Of a DNA stretch of 64,000 nt, positions 24,721-33,686 are shown in pieces. The first letter of the stretch is position 1, and each line of letters starts with the position of its first letter. The translations under genes and the position numbers were made by a program. Below the pieces are notes generated by a model. It worked only from the letters and a program-made list of their open reading frames with translations, was not told the origin of the DNA and did not search any database. The stretch comes from CAZQRP01 sp964596125 (GTDB taxonomy: Bacteria > Chloroflexota > Dehalococcoidia > GIF9 > UBA5629): positions 53,351 through 117,350 of the forward strand of contig CAZQRP010000009.1 in the NCBI GenBank assembly GCA_964596125.1. The letters are read 5' to 3'.

Positions 24721-26052
24721 ATGTCTGATAAACGCATCATCGTTATCGGTGCAGGGGCAAGCGGCATGATGGCGGCAGGGCGAGCGGCGGAGCTTGGCGC
24801 CGAAGTGCTACTCCTGGAAAAGATGGATCGTCCCGGCAAGAAAATTCTCATCAGCGGCAGGACTCGCTGCAACCTGACCAACATCAGAGAATTGGACGAT
24901 TTTATAACCATGTATGGCCCCAACGGCAGTTTTCTCTACAGTGCCTTTCATCGCTTCTTTCGCGATGACTTGCTGGCATTTCTTAAACACTACGGCGTGG
25001 AGACCAGGACCGAGCGCGGTGGGCGAGTATTTCCGGCCTCCGGTGATGCCCGCGATGTAGTGAATGCCCTCAATCGATATATGGCTGACCATGGAGTGCA
25101 ATTGTATACCGGCGTCAGAGCAACCGGAATACAGACTGATAGCAGGCATGTAACAGGTGTTCAAACGGAGAAAGGCATGTATCCTGGAAAAGCAGTTGTC
25201 CTGGCGACCGGCGGCGCTTCTTTTCCCGGCACTGGCTCCACCGGCGACGGTTACCGAATTGCCGGCGGTATCGGTCACACCATAACAAGATTACGCCCTG
25301 GCCTGGTCCCTCTGGCGGTCTACGAGGTCCAGCGGGCCAGCAGCATGCAGGGCGTCAGCCTGCGCAATGTACGCCTGACTGCCTACCAGTGCCGGGCCGA
25401 AGAGATCGATCTGCTGTCGACACCAACCGGCAACTCGGGGCGCGGTACAGGACACAGTCGGCCTCGCAGGCCTGTTATCGAAAGTCGCACAGGCGAGATG
25501 ATGATGACCCATTTCGGCATAGGTGGGCCAATCACCTTGCAGATGAGCTTGGCTATAGTCGACTCGATGCAGCAAGGACCAGTGAGTGTTTCCATCGACC
25601 TTAAACCTGCCCTCAGTGAAAAGCAACTGGACCAGCGGCTTCAACATGACCTTCACCACTACGGCAAGCGAAGCTATAGACGCATTCTTACGGAGCTGTT
25701 ACCGCGTAAAATGATCGGACCATTCATCGAGATGACCGGTATCCCACCGGATAAGCCCGGTAATCAGATCAGCGCTGAAGAGAGAAAACGACTGATAAGC
25801 CTGCTCAAGTCACTGCGGTTCAATATAAAGAGCCCTCTGCCCATAACCGCTGCCATGGTCACCGCCGGCGGCGTCATTCTCAAGGAAATAGACCCGCGTA
25901 CTATGGCCTCACGGTTGGTAGAGGGGCTCTACTTCTGCGGTGAGGTCATGGATATCGATGCCGACACAGGTGGCTATAACCTGACAGCAGCGTTTTCTAC
26001 GGGTTACACGGCAGGTGAGCATGCCGCGGCCTTTTCCACTGTCAAATCCTGA
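24721..26052 (+). CDS. HI0933/YhiN-family NAD(P)/FAD-dependent oxidoreductase
   Basis: A 443-residue cytoplasmic flavoprotein. The N-terminus has the dinucleotide-binding motif IGAGASGMMAAGRAAELG ending in an acidic strand (LLEKMD), then the family signature GKKILISGRTRCNLTN. A second conserved block, LATGGASFPGTGSTGDGY, and the C-terminal VTAGGVILKEIDPRTM and GEVMDIDADTGGYNLTAAFSTG complete the HI0933 (YhiN/BaiN-like) pattern. The substrate is generally unknown; one member acts in bile-acid dehydroxylation. It is more GC-rich than its neighbours and has no visible ribosome site, which may indicate transfer or a short-leader message. Confidence 0.9.
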   Translation: MSDKRIIVIGAGASGMMAAGRAAELGAEVLLLEKMDRPGKKILISGRTRCNLTNIRELDDFITMYGPNGSFLYSAFHRFFRDDLLAFLKHYGVETRTERGGRVFPASGDARDVVNALNRYMADHGVQLYTGVRATGIQTDSRHVTGVQTEKGMYPGKAVVLATGGASFPGTGSTGDGYRIAGGIGHTITRLRPGLVPLAVYEVQRASSMQGVSLRNVRLTAYQCRAEEIDLLSTPTGNSGRGTGHSRPRRPVIESRTGEMMMTHFGIGGPITLQMSLAIVDSMQQGPVSVSIDLKPALSEKQLDQRLQHDLHHYGKRSYRRILTELLPRKMIGPFIEMTGIPPDKPGNQISAEERKRLISLLKSLRFNIKSPLPITAAMVTAGGVILKEIDPRTMASRLVEGLYFCGEVMDIDADTGGYNLTAAFSTGYTAGEHAAAFSTVKS

Positions 26053-26199
26053 TGAACTACTATTCCAGGCCAGGGCTTCAGATTCAAGAATGAGGGACAC
26101 TCCGAAGGCAAATGATGATATATCATATTTTCCCTGTGCGGTAGAGAAGCGCTCAATATCTGGAAATCGCTGTATATGTTATTCCATACAAGCACAGCA

Positions 26200-26775
26200 T
26201 TATAATACATGAATTCCGAACTCTTTAAGACTCTTCGCTAACGCGTGTAAAGGAAGACCAACAATATTGAAATAGTCCCCTTCAATCCTTTCAACTATAA
26301 TAGATCCCAGCCCCTGAATTGCATATGCCCCGGCCTTGTCCAACGGCTCTCTTGATTGAACATAGGCTTCGATCTCTGCTGAAGTTAAATTTTTAATGAA
26401 AATCCTGGTTTCCACTGACCTGGATAATGTTTTATTATCATCCGTATCCAGGATAGTGAAACCAGTGACCACTGAATGAGACTTCCCGCTCATTTCTGAA
26501 AGCATTCTTTTAGCTTCAACTTCTGTATCCGGCTTACCCAGGATTTTATCTCTGTACACAATAAACGTATCGGCAGCAATAATGACTGCATTTCTATGCC
26601 TGGCTGCAACGATTAAAGCCTTTTGAAGCGATATAGATTCGGCCAGCTTATCCGGCCTCAGTTTGGAGTGCATGTCCTCAGCGTAATTACTGGGATCGAC
26701 CTCAAATTTCAGGCCGATTTTCTCCAGCAATTCTTTCCTTCTCAGAGATGCCGACGCCAGTACAATTTTTTTCAT
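26200..26775 (-). CDS. maf: Maf family nucleoside triphosphate pyrophosphatase
   Basis: A 191-residue protein counted from the ATG at 26775 (MKKIVLASASLRRKELL); the open frame begins nine codons earlier without support. It shows the Maf signatures: ASASLRR for triphosphate binding, AADTFI with the catalytic acid, DKAGAYAIQG, and GDYFNIVGLP. The last block resembles the YhdE-type enzymes that hydrolyse dTTP and UTP, while others act on m7GTP. Its role is house-cleaning of non-canonical or excess nucleotides. It converges with the YhiN-like gene, 147 bases away. Confidence 0.92.
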   Translation of the reverse strand: MKKIVLASASLRRKELLEKIGLKFEVDPSNYAEDMHSKLRPDKLAESISLQKALIVAARHRNAVIIAADTFIVYRDKILGKPDTEVEAKRMLSEMSGKSHSVVTGFTILDTDDNKTLSRSVETRIFIKNLTSAEIEAYVQSREPLDKAGAYAIQGLGSIIVERIEGDYFNIVGLPLHALAKSLKEFGIHVL

Positions 26776-26802
26776 ATAGCTACTTCTGGCCGATATAAAC
26801 AT

Positions 26803-27228
26803 ACGAAAATATTGGTAGTCCGGGCATTGTCACTCGAATCCTGTTTTCCACAAGCTACCTTGAACAATATAGCAAATAGACCATGAGCTAATAGTCGTGG
26901 ATCAATACTAATGATACCATTGCCCATCCATGCGGTACAATCATAATTCTCACCAAGAATTTCTCACGCACGTCGAAAATTTGTCAACTCCCAATTAAGA
27001 ATGCCCCACAAGAAAATTAGAGATATGCCTGTTTTTTTCCTTGTACACAAATCACAGGTTATGGAGCCAGCGTTACAGACATATAGTTGTGTAATATAAT
27101 CTCTGTCCAGAGTTATAAACCTTCCTACGAATATTGCGTTATAATGAATGATCAAACACTTAAAATGCTGATAGCCAATAAATGAAGCACCTGTCTGTTA
27201 GTACGATGCCTGGAACAGGAGGATATAA
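26803..27228. other. Spacer without recognised features
   Basis: About 425 bases between the start of maf and the next small gene. No open frame with a ribosome site, RNA structure or repeat is recognised. Confidence 0.4.
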
Positions 27229-27342
27229 TTGAAACGGTTATTTATTATTCTACTTTCATTGATAGTATCCCTCGCTTTATTGATACCGGGCATCGTGCCG
27301 GCACTGGCTGAGACGAAACCTGATACCGAGCTTAAAGCCTAA
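27229..27342 (+). CDS. Small secreted or signal-peptide-like protein, 37 residues
   Basis: This frame was found by reading the region directly. It starts at a TTG eight bases after AGGAGG and encodes MKRLFIILLSLIVSLALL, then IPGIVPALA, then the short tail ETKPDTELKA. That is a textbook signal peptide with an ALA-E cleavage site and only ten residues of mature peptide. The next gene starts 14 bases later with its own AGGAGGT site, so the two are one operon. It may be a genuine small secreted peptide, or the leftover front end of a larger exported protein. Confidence 0.5.
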   Translation: MKRLFIILLSLIVSLALLIPGIVPALAETKPDTELKA

Positions 27343-27355
27343 TAGGAGGTAATGA

Positions 27356-27700
27356 ATGGAAAAAACAAATAGGCCAACAGTTGCTGGGATTTTAACTATT
27401 ATTTCCGGTGTTTTTGGCTTGATTGGCACTATCAGTCTGTTTATCGGTTTTGGAGTTACCAGCAGAGCCTTCGGTATTCCTATTGGATACATTCCCGCAT
27501 TTGTACCGGGTCTCATCTTATTCATGGCTATTCTGTCAGCTCTCATCGATATACTGGCCCTGTTAGGTGGGATATATGCAATACAACAGAAGATGTGGGG
27601 CCTATCGCTGGCCGGCGCAATCGCTGCTATCATGGTATTCCTACCCCTGGGAATACCAGCCGTTATACTCATTGCTCAAGCAAAGAATGAGTTTGAATAG
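27356..27700 (+). CDS. Small four-helix membrane protein
   Basis: A 114-residue integral membrane protein with four hydrophobic helices (about 9-32, 46-66, 70-85 and 90-108), glycine-rich and with only a few charges (NEFE at the C-terminus). Such DUF4064-like small proteins are common in Chloroflexota and have no assigned function. An AGGAGGTAATGA site gives a firm start. It follows the 37-residue signal-peptide ORF closely and is likely cotranscribed with it. Confidence 0.7.
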   Translation: MEKTNRPTVAGILTIISGVFGLIGTISLFIGFGVTSRAFGIPIGYIPAFVPGLILFMAILSALIDILALLGGIYAIQQKMWGLSLAGAIAAIMVFLPLGIPAVILIAQAKNEFE

Positions 27701-27868
27701 TCCTGATTATAAATCCCCGGTATACCACAACTAAGATTGTACAAATATTAGGACTTCTGTTGATTGCTGTAGTACCCCAAAACACAAAAGGGTAGTTATA
27801 CGGATATGTTGTATATGATTCGCCGGCGATGATACCTTACTATCTCACCAGATGTGGCTCCCTATATA

Positions 27869-28702
27869 TTACGGAGCAGGTTTCCAGGTAGGCGGATAGA
27901 ACTTCAAAAGAGAAGCTTTCTCCAATTCTGTCAATGGGAAGAACAGCACTATATCACAATGGAAGTCACCCGGACGACATTCCGCCGGCCGTCCACACAT
28001 GAGATGTGTTGGATCGTTGTTATGTCCTAGACCGATTGCATGACCCAGTTCATGTGCAATGAGGTTGGGTACTACATTGGTAAGGTTGAGCGGAGATACG
28101 TTACAATTCCTAATTCCAATCAGAGTCTTGCCAGAGCCGGAAGGACGACTTGAAAACGATATAAATTTACCGTCGGATAACGCAACAATTATATCTCCGG
28201 GTATTCTTTTTACGTTATCGGGTAACGGTGGACGAGGCCCCTTTTTACTAAGGACAGTTGAACTTACTTTTACAAGGTAGTCAACAGGTACCAACTCCGT
28301 GGTATGAGTGACTGGCATCAGTCTGAATGGCGACCCCATCTCGGCGAACTGCGTGTTCCAGTGGTCTACGGCTTCCCGAGCTTTTTGAATTCTCGGGTCG
28401 TCAGCTAAGGCTGATATGGTGACGCTGGGAAGCTTGCTCCATACATTCCTGGGCTGGGAAAAGTGTTTTAATTCTGATGGCGGTGAGCCACAAGGACAAG
28501 GAGCAACTGCCGGAGCCGGCGGCTGTCCCTCCGTGTCAGGTTGTGCAGGCGTTGCGGCTGGTTCCTCAGCAGATGATGGCCCGGATTCGGGAGCTGAAGG
28601 AGTAGTTGGTGTTAGTGGAGCGGGTCCGGGCTGCTGACAGCTTGCTGCGACTACCACCATAACAAGCAGGATAATACTACTCATAAGAAGTATTTTTTTC
28701 AT
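27869..28702 (-). CDS. Matrixin-like metzincin metalloprotease lipoprotein
   Basis: A 277-residue lipoprotein counted from the ATG at 28702 (GGGAGTGG site upstream); the frame opens six codons earlier. The signal peptide ends at a VVAASC lipobox. A proline/alanine/glutamate-rich linker (about 25-75) leads to a catalytic domain with the zinc motif HELGHAIGLGH and a downstream Met-turn (THLMCG), the hallmarks of metzincins such as matrixins. It probably cleaves extracellular proteins near the cell surface. Several cysteines (CPCG, CDIV) may form disulfides. The gene stands alone. Confidence 0.87.
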   Translation of the reverse strand: MKKILLMSSIILLVMVVVAASCQQPGPAPLTPTTPSAPESGPSSAEEPAATPAQPDTEGQPPAPAVAPCPCGSPPSELKHFSQPRNVWSKLPSVTISALADDPRIQKAREAVDHWNTQFAEMGSPFRLMPVTHTTELVPVDYLVKVSSTVLSKKGPRPPLPDNVKRIPGDIIVALSDGKFISFSSRPSGSGKTLIGIRNCNVSPLNLTNVVPNLIAHELGHAIGLGHNNDPTHLMCGRPAECRPGDFHCDIVLFFPLTELEKASLLKFYPPTWKPAP

Positions 28703-28720
28703 TTGTCCACTCCCGGTCAA

Positions 28721-29491
28721 TTAATTATTGATAACTAAGACCGCCACCCAGTGACAAATATAGCGCTCTTTTTGCTCCGCTGAATAACTTTTACCCAATG
28801 TACAATAGTCATATCCAGATATCATAATTTCAACCTTCGGGCTTTGTCAAAACTGCTCAATACAGAGATAAATGAATAAGCAGATAGTTATTTCCTCTGG
28901 TGCTTGCTGTACCATTCAACAAAACAGATATTCAACAGGATCGATAAAGTAACGGGTATGGCAAGCACCCACAAGTTCCTCACTATGCTAATGCCAAAAC
29001 AATGACAGACAAAAATAACGATAAAAGTAAGCACCTACTCCCGATATCCCACAACCCATAGCAAAACAAATATATACTGCCATTGCCCTCTTCTTTAACC
29101 AGGTTTCACAAAGAGGTTACCTGTAGTATTATATGTTACTGCAGGTATATTTCAGTCTACCACGTTATTCTGTCAAATAGCTGATACAGCATTAAGACAG
29201 CGACCCGATTTACCAAATAGTCCCGGTAATAATGGCATGTTTTTGATTTCCAAACCTGAGCCTGAAGCAAACTCATGAAACCAACCGGATGCCGGTTTTA
29301 ACTCAGAAACAAGACCGATAGGCCGGTGAATTCTCCGAACAAACCGCCTGGTTGCCACCGGGTTTCAAAATAGCATTCGTCAGCTTGGAACTGGATCGGT
29401 CACCGCCGCCGAATCTGGAAGACACCGAACTATTGCAATTTGCATTGTTACAAATCTATAATAAAGCCCGTAATAATCCGGGAGGTAAAGA
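28721..29491. other. Long spacer, at most one doubtful small gene
   Basis: Besides the possible 48-codon frame at 28888-29034, an inverted repeat GGTGCTTGC/GCAAGCACC (about 60 bases apart, near 28900 and 28965) lies within that frame. The remaining 450 bases show no credible gene; a GGAGGT site at the end belongs to the Ig-like lipoprotein at 29492. Confidence 0.4.
28888..29034 (-). CDS. Possible small two-helix membrane protein
   Basis: A 48-codon frame starting at a GTG and encoding two hydrophobic segments (FIVIFVCHCFGISIV and VLAIPVTLSILLNICFVEW) followed by a basic end YSKHQRK. The ribosome site (GGGAG) is too close to the start. The composition looks like a real small membrane protein, but no family is recognised and it could be chance. 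Confidence 0.25.
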   Translation of the reverse strand: MLTFIVIFVCHCFGISIVRNLWVLAIPVTLSILLNICFVEWYSKHQRK

Positions 29492-30139
29492 TTGAGAAAG
29501 CTATTTCTAATGTTATCACTAGTACTACTGGTGACAGTGTACGTTTCCTGTACGGCTGTGGCACCATCCTCTTCCTCTGGTACGGTACCATCAATTGTGG
29601 CCTTCTCTGCAAGCCCCACTTCGATCTCATCTGGCGAGTCAGTAACGCTGCTCTGGAACGTAACCGATGCTACGAGTGTACAGATAGACCAGAATGTCGG
29701 TTCCGGCCTGGCCGTTGCCGGCACTACATCTGTTTCACCGGGTAGCACAACGACATATACATTAACTGCAAGCAATAGCGCCGGCACTGTCACTTCTTCG
29801 GTAACGGTGACGGTATCCTCGTCTTCTGCTTCTTCACCATCCACTCCCTCACCTACTCCACCACCGCTGGCTCAACCAAAACCAGGATTGTCCCCCAATA
29901 TTGTAGTGTTCGATATCAGTCCCAATCACATTCATATTCCGCCCGGGCCCGGACCGTTCCAGGCTGTAATGAGATGGGATGTACGCAATGCGGCAAACGT
30001 TACCATCGACGGTACATCGGTAGCTTCCTCTGGAAACCGGGTGCTTAAACCGCCGGTAGGATCACATACCTTCACCTTGAGGGCATCCAATGCTCATGGT
30101 ACCGTTACGCGATCCCAGCACTTGAACGTTACTCCGTAG
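29492..30139 (+). CDS. Ig-like repeat lipoprotein
   Basis: A 215-residue lipoprotein. It starts at a TTG with a GGAGGT site; the lipobox is VTVYVSC. Domain 1 (about 35-108) follows the pattern TLLWNVTDATSVQID to VSPGSTTTYTLTASNSAG, an Ig-like fold recognised by the Trp-x-Val-x-x-Ala core and YTLTAxNxxG ending. A Ser/Thr/Pro linker joins it to a second similar domain (MRWDVRNAANVTIDG to HTFTLRASNAHG). The same module recurs in the lipoproteins at 32.6 and 56.2 kb, so these are a paralogous surface family. The function is probably adhesion or scaffolding. Confidence 0.78.
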   Translation: MRKLFLMLSLVLLVTVYVSCTAVAPSSSSGTVPSIVAFSASPTSISSGESVTLLWNVTDATSVQIDQNVGSGLAVAGTTSVSPGSTTTYTLTASNSAGTVTSSVTVTVSSSSASSPSTPSPTPPPLAQPKPGLSPNIVVFDISPNHIHIPPGPGPFQAVMRWDVRNAANVTIDGTSVASSGNRVLKPPVGSHTFTLRASNAHGTVTRSQHLNVTP

Positions 30140-30170
30140 GTTCGCGGAACCATTACTGGATAAACCTGTT

Positions 30171-31196
30171 TCATGTCTTTTCGAGGTTACCCAGTCTATG
30201 GGCTGTCTTCAGTACTTTCAGGGCACGTAAGGTAATCCACTTGCTCGGTTCACCTTTACTCTCGATGTTGGTCTGGAAGCGTCCGTTAAAGGTACTCTCC
30301 ATTAGCCATCTACCATGATTGTCCTGTTTGGAGATTAATAAATCCAGAGCCTCGTGCATCCGTTCATCATGGTAACCAAGTTTAGTCAACACGTCCAATA
30401 TCTCCAGCGCATCGGTCTGATACATTAATGGGAAACCGAACTTGCGCCAGCCTGGTTTGCATACTTTTTCTGGAGTGTGACTTCTTTTATGCACATAGTG
30501 CTGAAGAAAATACTCTGCTCCCCTGTCAATCACTCTCTTTACCTCCGGTGACCTGACCTCTTCCGGAATCTCAGACAAAGCTTTCATCGCCTTAATGGCG
30601 CCCATAGAGCAGGTATGCCTTCCCCAACAGGGCTCAGCTTTGTCATAGGGCCAGCCTTCAGGAGGTTTCTCTACTTGATCATCAAACCTCTGGTAGGTGC
30701 TGATCCAGTTTATCCCCTTCTGCAACCGGGTATCTTTCAGATACCCAAACCGTATCAAGCTCCAGACCATATTCCCGGTGAGACAGGGAATGACCGAACT
30801 GTGATTACCGCCATTTTTAATTGTCCCCCGGATCGAGAATCCGCCGCTGCTACGGTCTTGTGAGACTTTTAAGATGAATTCACCTGCTCTCCGGATTCTA
30901 TCATCGCCTCCATCTGCACCGAGATCAGCCAATATGATAAGCTGCCACACCGTTCCCTTGTACTTTGCCGTATAGTACCTATCAGGTGTTTCCCAGAAGC
31001 CTTTACCATGCTGCTTTTTCAATATCTTGAGCACCACCCCGGTTTCCATGATGTCCTGCTTTGCATCGAGTACCCGAGGGTCATCCCCGGGTATCTCCAG
31101 AACATCCAGCAATGTATAATGCCGCACTGAGGGATTATCCTTTTCCAACAACCAGTCGGTTGGGTCTGCTTTTAATATGGATTTCCAATCATTCAT
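30171..31196 (-). CDS. Terpenoid cyclase/prenyltransferase-like alpha-alpha toroid protein
   Basis: A 341-residue soluble protein counted from ATG 31196. It shows repeated helical pairs of the squalene-cyclase/prenyltransferase toroid, with QDRSSGGFSIRGT and SKQDNHGRWLME resembling QW-type turns, plus conserved GNMVWSLIRFGY and CSMGAIKAMKALSEIP. The catalytic DxDD of cyclases is not visible, so cyclase chemistry is doubtful. Related proteins in anaerobes are annotated vaguely. The C-terminus is helical and basic. It converges with the Ig-like lipoprotein gene (31-base gap). A weak GAAGG ribosome site supports the start. Confidence 0.65.
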   Translation of the reverse strand: MNDWKSILKADPTDWLLEKDNPSVRHYTLLDVLEIPGDDPRVLDAKQDIMETGVVLKILKKQHGKGFWETPDRYYTAKYKGTVWQLIILADLGADGGDDRIRRAGEFILKVSQDRSSGGFSIRGTIKNGGNHSSVIPCLTGNMVWSLIRFGYLKDTRLQKGINWISTYQRFDDQVEKPPEGWPYDKAEPCWGRHTCSMGAIKAMKALSEIPEEVRSPEVKRVIDRGAEYFLQHYVHKRSHTPEKVCKPGWRKFGFPLMYQTDALEILDVLTKLGYHDERMHEALDLLISKQDNHGRWLMESTFNGRFQTNIESKGEPSKWITLRALKVLKTAHRLGNLEKT

Positions 31197-31456
31197 TTTA
31201 TGGAAGCCTTCAGCTATGGCAAGTGAAGCCAACGTCGTAAGTATAACACAGCGGCAGTATCGGTTTATGCTACCTGACAGCTTTACAATATAGACCAGTC
31301 ATCATTAGCATCGTTTCCCCGGACAGTCGCTAAAGCACCGAGCTTTCTCCTTTATTCTTCAACTACAATGGAACGAAAAGGTGATCTTTTTCAGACGACG
31401 GGACAATTTCAAAAGCTCACGCATCGATTCAATGTATAATAACAAGTAATAATAAA

Positions 31457-31657
31457 CTAAAGGCTAAATCGGAGATTGACAATGATTCCAGCTACCAGGA
31501 GAATAATACCGGCAGCAATAAGCCAAATTCTTAACTTCTTTTCTCCTGCACTCAATTCAGACCACGGTTTCTGCTTTTTCCCAACAGCTAAACCGACACA
31601 TAAGCCTATAGCTATGCCAATAGCAAATATACCAATAACAAAACCCTCGGAAAACAT
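31457..31657 (-). CDS. Small two-helix membrane protein
   Basis: A 66-residue protein with two transmembrane helices (about 5-27 and 44-63) connected by a charged cytoplasmic loop (KKQKPWSELSAGEKKLR). AGGAG lies seven bases before the ATG, supporting a real gene. No family or function is recognised. Confidence 0.6.
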   Translation of the reverse strand: MFSEGFVIGIFAIGIAIGLCVGLAVGKKQKPWSELSAGEKKLRIWLIAAGIILLVAGIIVNLRFSL

Positions 31658-31919
31658 TATCAGACTCCTTTACTTTATTATTCACAGGAATACTCCGTAA
31701 CTTCCATTATCAAACAGCCTCATCTATTTTAATCTTATGTACTCATTATCAACATTTATATGGAGTGATGAATTCATTCCCTATAGTTATTACAACAAAT
31801 CCCGGACGTAAGTTCAAGGTCTATTGACAATCAACAAGTAACTACTTACTATAGCCACAGTAATCGATGCATGGAATCCCCGTCAACAAATAGAACGACA
31901 GTGAAAGGAGATAATGGTT

Positions 31920-32198
31920 ATGGCTAATCCCTGGCAGAAATCCTGGAACGATCATAAAAAGCTTTTGGATGCTGGTGGCGGATGGGCGTGTATGGCTCAT
32001 ATCTTCTGGTTTGTTGGCATTATATTCCTGTTGCTGGGAATCATTGGTGATGCCACAAATATGACTCTTGGCCTGGAGCCAACGTCCTGGTTGCTGCTGG
32101 GAATAGCAGCGATACTATCAGGCATACCCGCATTCATTGGCTGGCATTCGGTTGTACATATGGATGCTATGCAAACTAAAGGTAAAAAGAAGGAATAA
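31920..32198 (+). CDS. Small membrane protein
   Basis: A 92-residue protein. After a hydrophilic amphipathic start (ANPWQKSWNDHKKLLDAGG) it has two transmembrane helices (about 25-45 and 55-75), then a charged tail (KGKKKE). An AAAGGAG site lies upstream of two ATGs (31914 and 31920); the second has normal spacing and is preferred. The function is unknown and the gene stands alone. Confidence 0.6.
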   Translation: MANPWQKSWNDHKKLLDAGGGWACMAHIFWFVGIIFLLLGIIGDATNMTLGLEPTSWLLLGIAAILSGIPAFIGWHSVVHMDAMQTKGKKKE

Positions 32199-32563
32199 CC
32201 CGCAGCAGGACAATAGTCACTCAAGCCGAGGTCCATCGGGCCGGACCAGGCATCATATTTATTCATTAACTTGTCCGGTTAATCTGTGACGCGGGTCGCT
32301 AATACTCTTTATACAGGATTATTACTATCAAGGCTTCTCGTACTTTTCATACCTGGCGCAAGAATATAAAGCTCCATCCCGTGCAACCAGAATGATGACA
32401 GGCCTGAGTAACATATGAGTATGAATAAGGCCGGTTCACTGATTCGATGGCGACCTGATAAGTGCATGCCGGTCCTGCGGGATGATACTCGAACTCTGAT
32501 AATGATACAATTTATCCTCGGATTAAGACATGCTTCTATAGCAATCAGATGAGAGGCAGTAAA
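32199..32563. other. Spacer with candidate promoter
   Basis: No gene is credible. TGATACAAT at 32503-32511 is an extended -10 about 50 bases before the next start, matching the pattern at 2632. Nothing else is recognised. Confidence 0.45.
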
Positions 32564-33423
32564 ATGAACAAGATACTATTTGGCATAACAACCATCCTGC
32601 TTATTATCTCTGCCTCATGCGTCAGTATAAATGTTCCAGGTGAAGACAGTTCCGATACGGGTAAACCAACCAACCAACAACCCGTAGCATATATCGATAC
32701 TGTTGATCCCGCTACCGTGGTGAGCAGGAATCCGGTGACATTCAACGGCCATGGTACCGATTCCGATGGGGTAATTGCCGGCTATGAATGGCGGTCAAGT
32801 CTCGATGGAATAGTGAGCACGGCACCCAGTTTTACTACCTCATCGCTCTCAACAGGAACGCATACCATCTATTTCAGAGTGCTCGATAACAATAAACTAT
32901 GGTCTGTAGAAGTTAGTAGTGCTGTTATCGTCACTCCTGAAGTAGCTGAGCCAATTATTGAATCATTCGTGGCATCTCCGAGAGCATCGTTCGTGGTAGT
33001 CCAACCGAGTTAAGCTGGAGCATTTCAGGTGCGAAGACTATTACCATAGATAACGGGATCGGGCAGGTGGCTGCTGTTGGCTCCAGGATGCTGTCTCCTT
33101 CAGTCAATACGGTATATACATTAACAGCATTGAATGAGGGCGGCAGCGTTACTGCGACAGCTCCCGTTACGGTCCTGGAACCAACCACTACCGGTAATCC
33201 TGTAATCAACTTCACCGCCAACCATCTCGGAGGTACTTCATGGCAACTAAACTGGAACGTAGCGAACGCCACACAGATAGTCATCGAGCCTGATATAGGT
33301 CCTGTTGGTCCAACAGGTAGCACAGCGGTCACAGTACCCTCAGGTCAAACTAAAATGTACACGTTGAAGGCTACAAACAACTGGGGATGGGCCTACTGGC
33401 AAGTCGTGCTGGCGTCCCCATAA
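32564..33423 (+). pseudogene. PKD/Ig-like lipoprotein broken by a one-base frameshift
   Basis: Two frames together encode one lipoprotein. The first part (ATG at 32564, AGAGG site) has lipobox LIISASC and a PKD-like domain ending near EPIIESFVASP. A missing base near 32979-32981 shifts the frame, giving a premature TAA at 33011. In the next frame the protein resumes as ESIVRGSPTELSWSISGAKT and continues with two Ig-like modules (VNTVYTLTALNEGG, WQLNWNVANATQIVI) to 33423. Restoring one G at TCTCC-GAG would rejoin them exactly. It may be a real mutation or an assembly error. Confidence 0.8.
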
Positions 33424-33436
33424 ATGCCAGTCATAT

Positions 33437-33585
33437 TTAGTGCGTAGTGAGCGTATTTACAGAAGAAAACTTCTGATACGCTTCCACCGCATCATAACAC
33501 CCGCAGCCATATACTATCGAACTGTCATCAGCGTACTATGCCCGGCCAGTCCCCACTACATCAAATGGTCTCCGCATTCCTCAAT
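33437..33585 (-). pseudogene. C-terminal remnant of a tyrosine recombinase
   Basis: Reading the minus strand gives CGDHLM, a stop, then WGLAGHSTLMTVR, and after a frame change YGCGCYDAVEAYQKFSSV. This matches the C-terminus of the intact recombinase at 61.65 kb (GGDSLMLQRLLGHTTLMMTNRY and VGCEDAVESHKRYGPV), keeping the catalytic GH and the DAVE block. It has at least one stop and one frameshift and no N-terminus. It marks a long-dead integrated element. Confidence 0.65.
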
Positions 33586-33686
33586 CACAGCGCAGCGAAT
33601 GGATACGTCAGTAAATTTGAACCTGCCCGTATGGTGTCGGTGGGACCCGCCTCATTGATAAGGTCATACCGGAACGATATAGAGAG

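Noticed and set aside
30171..31196. Squalene-hopene cyclase
   Set aside because: The toroid fold is plausible, but the DxDD catalytic motif is not visible and the protein is much shorter than cyclases.
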